DNA from: a bacterium
Lineage (GTDB): Bacteria; SZUA-79; Acidulodesulfobacterales; Acidulodesulfobacteraceae
DNA: 49,559 nucleotides
Assembly (NCBI GenBank): GCA_021798015.1
Contig: JAJZYP010000003.1
Coordinates: 1-49,559, forward strand
Direction of reading: 5' to 3'
Below the pieces are notes generated by a model that searched no databases, was not told the DNA's origin, and saw nothing but the letters and a program-made list of their open reading frames with translations. The translations under genes and the position numbers were made by a program. Shown here in pieces: positions 18,167 through 27,521 of the stretch; the stretch's first letter is position 1; every line of letters starts with the position of its first letter.

Positions 18167-18919
18167 TTAATCTTGCGTAAATATATTGGACTTTTCATTC
18201 AATATTTTAATTATAACTCCATCCACATTTAATTCTAAATTCTTTTTTATAAATTCTTCTAAAGAAGATTTTATACCGGCTTCATTAATATATGTAAAGA
18301 CCGGCTTTTTTTCGGCTTTTATATAATTAATAATGTTTATATCAAGATTATCTCCAAAATAATTTATAACAAACTTATTAACCCCTATTTTAGAAAGTTT
18401 CTTAATTTTCAAAAAATCGACCGGGGTAGATACGGCAACCACAACCCCAAGATTGAAAAGACTAAAATTATTCGCATAATCATTGGCCTTAAGATATGGG
18501 GAACCGGTTTTTATAATCGAACTAAACCCTAAAACATCTATATCATAAACAGGTTTTGAAGCATAAAATACGGTTTTTAACGGGTGTAAGCCTTCCGATA
18601 TAATTATATCTTTAAGTCCTAACTGCTTAAGTGTTATCAAATCGGATAAAATGGCAGTCCGATTTTTATCCCTCATATTAAAGGCATAAATTACGTTAAG
18701 ATTATTATACTTATCTTTTAAATCCTTGCATAAGAATAACGCGTTTATTCCAAAATTCTGCTCTATGACGATAGAATAAGAATTTATTGCCCCATTTGCC
18801 TCTTTTAATCCAAATTTTTTGCTTGTATATTTTACACCTTCTATAAGTTTGCTTAAATTTTCTTCAAAATCTATATAGTTCTCACTGACAGGGGTTTCTA
18901 TTTGGGGTATTATTACCAT
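18167..18919 (-). CDS. MetF-like methylenetetrahydrofolate reductase, divergent
   Basis: NVIYAFNMRDKNRTAILSDLITLKQLGLKDIIISEGLHPLKTVFYASKPVYDIDVLGF resembles the MTHFR RDRNR region; adjacent to a MetV-like gene. Confidence 0.7.
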   Translation of the reverse strand: MVIIPQIETPVSENYIDFEENLSKLIEGVKYTSKKFGLKEANGAINSYSIVIEQNFGINALFLCKDLKDKYNNLNVIYAFNMRDKNRTAILSDLITLKQLGLKDIIISEGLHPLKTVFYASKPVYDIDVLGFSSIIKTGSPYLKANDYANNFSLFNLGVVVAVSTPVDFLKIKKLSKIGVNKFVINYFGDNLDINIINYIKAEKKPVFTYINEAGIKSSLEEFIKKNLELNVDGVIIKILNEKSNIFTQD

Positions 18920-18995
18920 TATATCGTTATATTATTATTTTATGCTTTATATATTTATATTTTTAAATTTATAATCTTATTCAAATCCTAAATTC

Positions 18996-19646
18996 TTAAA
19001 TTTTTCGCTTTATTGTCCTGCTGTAATCCCTTGGGGTAAATATATTGTTAAGATTTTCTTCCTCAAAGAACTCAGACATATTTTCATATGATTTCATAAA
19101 CACGCATTTACTATTCTCATCAACCTCGCAGTTAATGCCATTATGCCCTTCGCAGGGACCGTTTAATAATCCCTTAGGGCACAATGTAATTGTGCACACG
19201 CCGCCGGTAAAATTTAGTCGACATTCATCGCACCCCTCGCATAAGGCATTATACTCCCCGATATGCTCCGTTTGGGCGATAAACTTGCTATCTACTCCCG
19301 TTATAACCTTTTTACCGGTATATTCACCTATGGTTTGAACCCCTGTCCCGCATGATAACACAACAATTGCTTCGGTACCGCTTAGTTCGTCCTCCACAAA
19401 GCGAATATCCTCCTTTAAAACCCTTTTATCGCAAGGCTCGTCTATCGAAATCGTAAATGCAACCTCTTTGCCCGTATTTGTTAAGTGTTTTTCCATTTCC
19501 TTAACCTCTTTACTTCCGCCGGTCAAACAAACGGAGGCACAAGAGGCGCAACCCACAATACCGATCCTTTTATATTTATTTAATGCCTCATCTATCTCGT
19601 TAATATCTTTCTTTTCCGTTAAAAACATAATAATAACACCTTCCAA
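18996..19646 (-). CDS. MTHFR C-terminal-domain (MetV-like) Cys-rich protein
   Basis: RIGIVGCASCASVCLTGGSKEVKEMEKHL, LSCGTGVQTIGEY, ALCEGCDECRLNFTGGVCTITLCPKGLLNGPCEG. Confidence 0.85.
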   Translation of the reverse strand: MEGVIIMFLTEKKDINEIDEALNKYKRIGIVGCASCASVCLTGGSKEVKEMEKHLTNTGKEVAFTISIDEPCDKRVLKEDIRFVEDELSGTEAIVVLSCGTGVQTIGEYTGKKVITGVDSKFIAQTEHIGEYNALCEGCDECRLNFTGGVCTITLCPKGLLNGPCEGHNGINCEVDENSKCVFMKSYENMSEFFEEENLNNIFTPRDYSRTIKRKI

Positions 19647-19671
19647 ATAATATAAATAATATACTTAAACA

Positions 19672-20766
19672 TTAAGGCATGCTTGACAGCCTGACTCTAA
19701 CAAGTCTGACACTTTTGCCTTTATGCACCTTAAGAACGATAACCTGTCCCGGAGAAAATGTGCTTACAAGCTCCTCAAGGCGAGAAAATGAATAAACCTT
19801 TTTATTATTTATCCTTGTTATAATATCTCCGCCGATTATATAAGTAACATTCTTCATTGCAATTACTCTTTTCCCCGCCACAAGGCCGGCTTTAAAAGCA
19901 GGGCTCCCCGGGAAAACCTTTTCGATTAAAAGCCCCCTTTTGACATATTTCATGCTAAAAAGAGTGGAAAGGCTTTTGGTTAATTTTATTGCCTCTATTC
20001 CAAGCCATGGCCTTATCACTCTTCCATATTTGATAAGCTCGGGTATATTTCTTTTTGCAAGGTTTACAGGTATGGCAAAACCGATATTTTGAGCATGATT
20101 TGCAAGTTTTGCAGTGTTTATACCGATAACGTGCCCTTTATAATTTACCAATGGTCCACCTGAATTTCCAAAGTTAATTGCCGCATCGGTTTGTATTATA
20201 TTTCCGTAAAATCTTGCGGAAGGAAAAACAAGGGATCTCTTAAGACCGCTGATGATTCCGGTGGTAACGGTTTGATAAAGATTATAAGGATTTCCCACGG
20301 CCATAACCCTTTCACCCACTCTTAAATTATCGGAATTCCCCAGAACTAAAGGAATTATTGTTTTGCCATTCGGGTTAATATGAATAACGGCTATATCCGA
20401 TGTCGGATCCGTTCCTATTATATTTGCTCTTATATCTTTGTATTTTAAAAAACTTATATAAATTTTACCTGCGTTTCCAATAACATGAAAGTTCGTAAGT
20501 ATATCCCCATCTTTATTTATAAAAAACCCCGTCCCAATGTCTTCTTCAGGCATTATAGCGCCATTTTTAAGCCTTGCAAATCCTAAAACCTCGATATGCA
20601 CGACACTTGGTTTAAGTTTCTTAAAAAGACGTTCGATAATGGAACTATGTTTACTTTCATTATGATAAGCATAAGATTGTTTAACAAATAAACTGCCGAT
20701 CAGAGCCGTTAAGAAAAACGAAACCGACATTAATAAGATATATTTACGCAGCCTCTGAAAAAGCAT
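19672..20766 (-). CDS. HtrA/Deg-family serine protease with PDZ domain
   Basis: GTGFFINKDGDILTNFHVI, GTDPTSDIAVI, QTDAAINFGNSGGPLVNYKGHVIGINT, C-terminal PDZ. Confidence 0.94.
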   Translation of the reverse strand: MLFQRLRKYILLMSVSFFLTALIGSLFVKQSYAYHNESKHSSIIERLFKKLKPSVVHIEVLGFARLKNGAIMPEEDIGTGFFINKDGDILTNFHVIGNAGKIYISFLKYKDIRANIIGTDPTSDIAVIHINPNGKTIIPLVLGNSDNLRVGERVMAVGNPYNLYQTVTTGIISGLKRSLVFPSARFYGNIIQTDAAINFGNSGGPLVNYKGHVIGINTAKLANHAQNIGFAIPVNLAKRNIPELIKYGRVIRPWLGIEAIKLTKSLSTLFSMKYVKRGLLIEKVFPGSPAFKAGLVAGKRVIAMKNVTYIIGGDIITRINNKKVYSFSRLEELVSTFSPGQVIVLKVHKGKSVRLVRVRLSSMP

Positions 20767-21973
20767 TGTTAACCCCCTTCCATTGCTTAGCCTGATGCAT
20801 AAAAGCCTCCAGCCTGAGCATTAAATTGGTGCTTTCCTGTCCGTCAAACCATAAATTTATCCACGGAAAATTATTAAGGTCTTCTCTGAATTTTTTAGCA
20901 ATGGTCTGTACGATAGACCCGGGCATGCAGTGGAAAGGATGAATGCTGACAACTCCCGAATATCCTTTTTTTGCAAAATCAATCGATTCGCCAACCGTTA
21001 AAATCGCTTCCCCTCCCAATGATATATCTAAGTACTTTTTGGAATAAGACAGTATTTCCCTGATGCTTGTCTCTTTATCGTTTCTGAGCAGTTTTTTAAA
21101 AGGTTTGAATATATTTGCTTCATCCTTTTTTTGATAATAATTTACAAGAAAGCTTAAAAATATATCCTTTATCTTTTTGTTTTTAAAGGCATTTACCGCA
21201 TATTCATAGGTGGTAAAAGTTATCCACTTGTATGTCGGAACAACGGAAACTTCCCCTCCGAGCGCTTCTATTTTATCTGTCGTAAAATTATTCGTAAACT
21301 TATTTAACCTTAAAAATATTTCGCCAACTACACCTATAAGAGGCCTATCCTCATCTTTTCTGGGAATTTCCTCAAACTTTTTGGCGCATACTCTCATAGT
21401 ATCATAAATATCTTCACCCTTTTCTATCGCATCAACAACTAAATTTATGCATTTCTTGTAAACCGATACCGTATCGCCTTTATTCGTTTCATAAGGTCTG
21501 ACCCTATAAAGAGCCTTTTCTAGTGTGTCGATGGCAACACAGCCCTGCCAGGCAAGTCTTCTAAAAAGAACGGCTTTATCTCCGACAAAATCCGTGTACG
21601 ATTTTTGAGCGCTTGGAACCAAAATCTCAACCTCACTATATCCCATATTATCCAACACTAACTCATGAAGCCTGTTATACTGGCCAAATTTACATGGACC
21701 ATGTGATGTGGGCATAAAAAATGCTGCCTTTTTGGCATCAAAACCGGGCCTCTCGATAATCTTTATAATATCCCCTGTGGTCACAAAACAGGGCATGCAT
21801 TCATTTCCGTTTGTAAATTTGAGACCAAAATCAAGCGTTGATTCATCGGGTTCGTCCATAACCTCCGAATCTAACCCGCACCTTTTAAAAGTGGCGCTCA
21901 AAGCATAAGCCACATCCGACATATAAGGTATATAAACCTTTTTATTGAAAATATCCGTATTTGTGTGGTGCAT
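20744..21973 (-). CDS. 2-hydroxyacyl-CoA dehydratase/activase-related protein (DUF2229-like)
   Basis: VYIPYMSDVAYALSATFKRCG, GNECMPCFVTTGDIIK, SHGPCKFGQYNRLHELVLDNMG, HPFHCMPGSIVQTI. Confidence 0.8.
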   Translation of the reverse strand: MHHTNTDIFNKKVYIPYMSDVAYALSATFKRCGLDSEVMDEPDESTLDFGLKFTNGNECMPCFVTTGDIIKIIERPGFDAKKAAFFMPTSHGPCKFGQYNRLHELVLDNMGYSEVEILVPSAQKSYTDFVGDKAVLFRRLAWQGCVAIDTLEKALYRVRPYETNKGDTVSVYKKCINLVVDAIEKGEDIYDTMRVCAKKFEEIPRKDEDRPLIGVVGEIFLRLNKFTNNFTTDKIEALGGEVSVVPTYKWITFTTYEYAVNAFKNKKIKDIFLSFLVNYYQKKDEANIFKPFKKLLRNDKETSIREILSYSKKYLDISLGGEAILTVGESIDFAKKGYSGVVSIHPFHCMPGSIVQTIAKKFREDLNNFPWINLWFDGQESTNLMLRLEAFMHQAKQWKGVNNAFSEAA

Positions 21974-22248
21974 ATAATCTCCTTAAGTTAAAACTTATTA
22001 ATTTTCAACATATAATTCTTTATATTATATTTCATTTATACTATAACATTATAATAAAGTCAAATTAACACTAATGTCCCAAAATTGCAGGCAGAAATTA
22101 TTAAAAATATCTTAATGCTTTAATAACTTTGAATTCATATCCCTTGAATATATTTTTAATTTCTAATAAAATTTAATTGCTTCAAAGAACTGAACTAAAT
22201 AATTCATGACTTATCCGCACCTAATGCTTAATGCGATAAATTAATTAA

Positions 22249-23214
22249 ATGAATTTAAAAAGAACCTTAATTATTTATAATCCTAAATCAGGACGGTTTT
22301 CTAAAGAAAAACTATCCTACATTGTAAGTTATTTCAAAAATAAGAATATCCTGACATATGCCTTAAATATGATTGAAAGACCCATTAAAAAAAACCTTGC
22401 AAATTTTTTTGATATGGTTTTAGTAGTTGGAGGAGACGGAAGTTTAAATTATGTTATAAATAATTTGGTCTTTATGGATATTCCGATCGCCCATTTGCCG
22501 ATGGGAACAGTTAATCTTTTTGCCATAGAAAATAAAACTCCATACTTGCTAAATAAAGCGCTTGATGAAATTATATATAAATATAAGCCTGTAAAAATCA
22601 AACTGGGAAAGGTTAATGAACAATATTTTATCGCTATGGTTGGAATTGGCCTTGATGCCTTTATCGTTAAAAATATGGAAGAAAGAATACGAAGCCATAA
22701 GAAAAGAATATATAATAATTATATTAAATATATAAATTATATATTTAATATAATAAAAATATCCGGAAATTATAAATTTTACGACTTATCCTTAAATATA
22801 ATAAATAGCGATAATACCGGGGATTCTAATGCTTATAATTTTGAGAGATGGGATAAGTACCATGCTAAAGAGATTATTGTTTCCAATATAAAATATTATG
22901 GAGGACCCTTTAAAATATTTCCGAAAAATTCACCGCTAAACGATAAGTTTGATATAAAATTGATAAAGAATGTAAATAGCCGAATCGATGTTATTTTTTC
23001 CATATTGAAATCTTTGATGTTTTCTAAAAGATATGAAGACAACCCTGATTTTTACATAAAGGCAAGTAAAATATCCATATCCTCATTAGACCCATCGCAA
23101 AATAAAAATATATTTTATCAGTGCGATGGAGAATTTGCCGGAACACTTCCTGTAGAAATAGAAAAGGTAAATAATGCGATAACCATGCTTGTAAATCCAT
23201 CCTCATTCTTTTAA
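22249..23214 (+). CDS. Diacylglycerol kinase-family lipid kinase
   Basis: LIIYNPKSGRFSKEKL, VVGGDGSLNYVINNL, LPMGTVNLFAIE, C-terminal YQCDGEFAG. Confidence 0.88.
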   Translation: MNLKRTLIIYNPKSGRFSKEKLSYIVSYFKNKNILTYALNMIERPIKKNLANFFDMVLVVGGDGSLNYVINNLVFMDIPIAHLPMGTVNLFAIENKTPYLLNKALDEIIYKYKPVKIKLGKVNEQYFIAMVGIGLDAFIVKNMEERIRSHKKRIYNNYIKYINYIFNIIKISGNYKFYDLSLNIINSDNTGDSNAYNFERWDKYHAKEIIVSNIKYYGGPFKIFPKNSPLNDKFDIKLIKNVNSRIDVIFSILKSLMFSKRYEDNPDFYIKASKISISSLDPSQNKNIFYQCDGEFAGTLPVEIEKVNNAITMLVNPSSFF

Positions 23215-24498
23215 ACTTTGCGCATAAATGCTTATTAAGTGATTCACGGGAAGAGTATCCTTTTCCTTTAAGATGCCCCTTTGATCGCTTAAAGAAAACA
23301 TACAGCCGGAACAGGATGTTAAAATGCTTTGAGGTGAAGCCTCTTTAATCTCCTCGAATTTTCGTCTCGTAATCCCTTTGGAAAAATCGTAATGCCTTAT
23401 ATTGAACATACCGCCGTTACCACAGCAATAGTTATGCTTTAACGGCTTTAATTTTAAACCGTTAATTTTATCTGCAATTAAGCCGGCTTCTCCAATTAAA
23501 CCTTCATTGTAAGAGGACGGCTTAAACCCGGATAAATTTGAAAGGTGGCATGGTATATGAAATACCGCTTCAACCTCATTTTTTAATTCCCCTATTTTAA
23601 TATCCATACCCATTTTTTCCGCTATCTTAAAAAATGACCAGATATTAATTAATTTTTTGGAAAAATTAAGGACATCATTATAACCTCCGTCATTTTTATT
23701 AAAATATAATGGATAAAGTTTATTTATGGAGTATGAACAGGATGCGCAAGAAGTAATTATGTAATCCGTATCTTTATCCTTAAAGGCATTTACATTATTC
23801 AAAGCAAGGTCCTTAAAAGAACTTATATCCCCGCTCGATATAAAAGGCAGTCCGCAACACTCCTGATTTGCAGGAACATAGACCGAAACTCCATTTTTAA
23901 TTAAAGCCGATACCGTATCTTCAGATATTTGAGGATATATACTATTAAATACGCAACCGCTAAAATAGCCGACTTTCAAGTTGTTTTTATTCACTCTTTT
24001 GCCTTCCGGTTTAAATTTATAATCTCTGTCTGTTATAAAAGATTTTCCTTCAGGCTTAGGAGCATACCTTTTGCTCAAAAATTCAATGATCGGAATATTT
24101 GCAAATTTTAAAGCGGATTTTAATAAAATTTTCCTTTTATTTTTAAGTGTCCTTAATGCCAGTTTATCGAGAGAAAAAAGGGTGCCATTTTTAAGTTTGT
24201 TTAATTTGTTTAATTTAATCTTTTCGTTTATTATCAAATCTCCTATTTTAACATCGTTCGGGCAGATATTAACGCATCTTCCGCACAAAAGGCAGGTTGA
24301 CATAGCTTCCGCAACCTTTGAAACCCCTAACGGCATCGTATCAGCGTTATCGGTTAAAATTAACCGGACCCTGCCTCTCGGGCTGTAAAATTCGTTTAAG
24401 CTAATATTATATGTCGGACAAACAGGAAGGCATTTGCCGCAGTGGACGCAATTCAAATAGCTGTTTATATTGGCATTTAAAAAATCATTTTCTTGCAA
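23203..24498 (-). CDS. Glycolate oxidase iron-sulfur subunit-like (GlcF family)
   Basis: CVHCGKCLPVCPTYNI, CLLCGRCVNICPNDVKIG, cysteine-rich CCGLPF and CCGNGGMF motifs; adjacent to a GlcD-like gene. Confidence 0.9.
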   Translation of the reverse strand: MQENDFLNANINSYLNCVHCGKCLPVCPTYNISLNEFYSPRGRVRLILTDNADTMPLGVSKVAEAMSTCLLCGRCVNICPNDVKIGDLIINEKIKLNKLNKLKNGTLFSLDKLALRTLKNKRKILLKSALKFANIPIIEFLSKRYAPKPEGKSFITDRDYKFKPEGKRVNKNNLKVGYFSGCVFNSIYPQISEDTVSALIKNGVSVYVPANQECCGLPFISSGDISSFKDLALNNVNAFKDKDTDYIITSCASCSYSINKLYPLYFNKNDGGYNDVLNFSKKLINIWSFFKIAEKMGMDIKIGELKNEVEAVFHIPCHLSNLSGFKPSSYNEGLIGEAGLIADKINGLKLKPLKHNYCCGNGGMFNIRHYDFSKGITRRKFEEIKEASPQSILTSCSGCMFSLSDQRGILKEKDTLPVNHLISIYAQSLKE

Positions 24499-24581
24499 AA
24501 CTCAAAAAACCTCTCTTATATTAATCTTATTTAAATTTTTAAAAAGCGAAATTAAAATTATTGGCGGGTTGGATTTAAGAT

Positions 24582-25955
24582 TTAAAATATCTTCCCGGGA
24601 TTGATTATATTCTGAGGATCGAATACCTTTTTTATATTTTTTAAAATATTCATATAATAATCGTTATATTTTAATTTCATAAATTCTTTTTTTTCCAATC
24701 CAATCCCATGTTCTCCAGATAAACTCCCCCCTAACTCTACCGTCTTTCTTAAAATCTCAAACTTTGCTTTCTCTCCCCTTTCAACCATATCTATATCATC
24801 TTTATTTAACATAATATTTACATGAATATTCCCATCGCCAAAGTGTCCGAAATTTATTATAGGAATATTATATGTTTTTGACACTCCTTCTATAAAAGAT
24901 AGCGTTTCTATAATTTTATTTATCGGAACGGCTATATCGTTATTTATCTTAAGGTCTCCATATTTTCTTAAAGACGGGGATATTGCCTTTCTTGCCTCCA
25001 TTATAACCCTTTTCTCTTCTTCGTTACCGGAAGAAAAAAGAAAAACCGGCGAAAATTCTTTTAATATCTTTTTGTATTCCGCGTTGGACTTGTCAACCTC
25101 GACCTGAGAACCATCAGCCTCGACAATAAACAAAAAAGCTCCTTCTATTTTTATTATATCACTTTTAAAATAACTTTTAACCGATTCAATCGAGGATTTA
25201 TCCATGAATTCTAACATTGACGGTTTGTTTCTAAGTTTTAACAAAGAAATTGCCGCTTTAAAACCTTTATCTTTATCATCAAAAGAAACCAAAATTAATG
25301 AATTGGCTTCCGGCTTGGATAAAAATTTAAGCGTAATCTTGGAAAAAAGACCCAAAGTCCCCTCAGAGCCCACCATTAGTTGGGTAAGATTATATCCCGA
25401 AACATCTTTAACCGTCTTTGAGCCCGTATTTATTATTTCACCATCCCCTGTAATAACCTCGAGCGCCGCAACATATTCTTTCGTAACACCGTATTTTACC
25501 GCACTCGGTCCACCGGAACACTCGGCAACATTGCCCCCGATTGTCGAAAATTCGTAACTTGCAGGATCGGGCGGATAAAAATAGCCTTTATCTGCAAGAT
25601 ACGATTTTAAATCCGCGTTTATAACCCCTGGTTCAACGGTAACAAACATATTTTCTTCGTCTATTTCCAAAATATGGTTCATTTTTGTGAATGAAACCAC
25701 GACCCCGCCTTTTAAAGGCAGGCTGCCGCCCGAAAATCCGCTTCCCGAACCTCTTCCGACGACGGGAGTATCGTGTTTTAAACACAATTTAACTATTTTA
25801 GATATTTCACCCGCGTTAAGGGGAAACACAACGACATCCGGCATAAAATCTTTCGATGCGGCATCGTAGGAATAACAGAGGAGTTCCTCTTTTTCGGATA
25901 AAACTCTGCTTTTGCCAAGCAGTTCTTCAAATTCGCTTATAAGTTTTTGATTCAT
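24582..25955 (-). CDS. FAD-linked oxidase, GlcD/D-lactate dehydrogenase family
   Basis: VVGRGSGSGFSGGSLPLKGGVVVSFTKMN, STIGGNVAECSGGPSAVKYG, GSEGTLGLFSKITLKFL, NFGHFGDGNIHVNIM, GEHGIGLEKKEFM. Confidence 0.93.
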   Translation of the reverse strand: MNQKLISEFEELLGKSRVLSEKEELLCYSYDAASKDFMPDVVVFPLNAGEISKIVKLCLKHDTPVVGRGSGSGFSGGSLPLKGGVVVSFTKMNHILEIDEENMFVTVEPGVINADLKSYLADKGYFYPPDPASYEFSTIGGNVAECSGGPSAVKYGVTKEYVAALEVITGDGEIINTGSKTVKDVSGYNLTQLMVGSEGTLGLFSKITLKFLSKPEANSLILVSFDDKDKGFKAAISLLKLRNKPSMLEFMDKSSIESVKSYFKSDIIKIEGAFLFIVEADGSQVEVDKSNAEYKKILKEFSPVFLFSSGNEEEKRVIMEARKAISPSLRKYGDLKINNDIAVPINKIIETLSFIEGVSKTYNIPIINFGHFGDGNIHVNIMLNKDDIDMVERGEKAKFEILRKTVELGGSLSGEHGIGLEKKEFMKLKYNDYYMNILKNIKKVFDPQNIINPGKIF

Positions 25956-25957
25956 AA

Positions 25958-26599
25958 TTAAAGCCTTTCTCTTTCTTTTATCGCCTCCGCAACCTGTTTA
26001 AAAGCGATTGCCCTGTGGGATATTTTATTTTTCTCAGAGGAGTCGACCTGCGCAACGGTCTTGTTAAATTCCGGAACAAAAAAAACCGGATCGTAGCCAA
26101 AACCCTTTGTGCCGCTTATCTTATTTGAAATAGACCCTTTTAGTTCTCCCTCGAAATACCGAAATGAGCGTCTTTTTATATCATATAGACAGGCTAAACA
26201 GACAAATTTGGCATGCCTGTTTTCCGTACATTCTTTTTTTACCCTCATAGCATCAATCAGCTTATTAATGTTTTCGATATCCGAAGCATTTTCGCCGGCA
26301 TATCTTGCCGTAAAAAGACCGGGGTCGCCCCCCAGACACTCAACCTCTAATCCCGAATCCTCGCTTGCTATGTAGTCCAGGCTCATTTCCGAATCCAATT
26401 CCGGATTTTCGTTTAAAAATTTTATATAACCTTCTACTTTAATTTTAGCATTTTCTTTATAGGTTTTCCCGTTTTCGATTATTTCTATTTTATAATCTCT
26501 ATTCAAGTAAACAAAATTTATCTCCTTAGAATCTCCTATAATTGATTTAATTTCCTGAAATTTATGATAATTTCCAGTCGCTATTAATATATTAACCAT
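25958..26599 (-). CDS. rdgB: XTP/dITP diphosphatase (RdgB/HAM1 family)
   Basis: ILIATGNYHKFQEIKSI, EDSGLEVECLGGDPGLFTARYAG, GTKGFGYDPVFFVPEFNKT, SHRAIAFKQ. Confidence 0.94.
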   Translation of the reverse strand: MVNILIATGNYHKFQEIKSIIGDSKEINFVYLNRDYKIEIIENGKTYKENAKIKVEGYIKFLNENPELDSEMSLDYIASEDSGLEVECLGGDPGLFTARYAGENASDIENINKLIDAMRVKKECTENRHAKFVCLACLYDIKRRSFRYFEGELKGSISNKISGTKGFGYDPVFFVPEFNKTVAQVDSSEKNKISHRAIAFKQVAEAIKERERL

Positions 26600-26693
26600 T
26601 GTTAATTATTTAAGCAGTTAATTAAACTTTAAGATTTCATTTCCGAAACCCGTATCTTTTTTGTTCCGTTCTATTATGTTAATTGAGATTGTA

Positions 26694-27437
26694 TTATATA
26701 TTAATTGCTTTATTTTGTAATTCGTTGATTTTCGATACGGCACTTTTTGAAAGATCGTAAAGTTTTGCCAGAATATCAAATTGAATAGGTGTTTTTTCCG
26801 CACATCCCTGAATCTCTATTATTTTCTCTGAACCTGTTAAAACAAAGTTAAAATCTAGCTCGGCAACGGAATCTTCAGAATAATCGAGGTCAAGCAAAAT
26901 TTCGCCGTTTACTATTCCAATGCTAATTGCGGCAACAGAGTCATAAAACGGCATTTTTTCAATTTCATCGCGTTTTATTAGATTTAAAAATGCCAGATAA
27001 GCAGCAACATAAGCCCCGGTTATCGAAGCGGTCCTTGTTCCGCCGTCCGCGCTTATAACATCGCAATCGATTAATATAGTTATGTCGGGAAAATCCGAAA
27101 AATTAATAACGGACCTGAGCGACCTCCCTATTAACCTTTGTATTTCCTGTGCCCTTCCGTTAATTCTTCCTTTTACCGAATCCCTTGGTATCCTGCTTTG
27201 CGCCGACCTCGGAAGCATAGAATATTCGGCTGTTAGCCATCCTTCGCCTTTATCTCTTAAAAATGGGGGCACTTTATAATCAACCGAAGCGGTGCAGATA
27301 ACCTTAGTATCGCCCGCTTCGATTAAGCACGACCCTTCCGCATATTTCATATAGCCGGGGGTTATAACCACCGGCCGCATTTCGTCGTTCCGCCTGTTCC
27401 GTTTCCTTGCCATTCGGACATTCCCCTTAATCGCCAT
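26694..27437 (-). CDS. rph: Ribonuclease PH
   Basis: RRNDEMRPVVITPGYMKYAEGSCLIEAGDTKVICTASV, GEGWLTAEYSMLPRS, DCDVISADGGTRTASITGAYVA. Confidence 0.96.
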   Translation of the reverse strand: MAIKGNVRMARKRNRRNDEMRPVVITPGYMKYAEGSCLIEAGDTKVICTASVDYKVPPFLRDKGEGWLTAEYSMLPRSAQSRIPRDSVKGRINGRAQEIQRLIGRSLRSVINFSDFPDITILIDCDVISADGGTRTASITGAYVAAYLAFLNLIKRDEIEKMPFYDSVAAISIGIVNGEILLDLDYSEDSVAELDFNFVLTGSEKIIEIQGCAEKTPIQFDILAKLYDLSKSAVSKINELQNKAINI

Positions 27438-27447
27438 GACCGCCCTG

Positions 27448-27484
27448 ATTAATGGGGGCAGATTTGAAATCTGTCCCCATTAAT
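27448..27484. repeat. REP-like palindrome (GGGGNCAG...CTGTCCCC type)
   Basis: attaatgggggcagatttgaaatctgtccccattaat, near-perfect 37-bp palindrome, intergenic. Confidence 0.7.
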
Positions 27485-27521
27485 CGTAACCCATTTTTCT
27501 TTCTTGCCAAAGTATTTTCTC

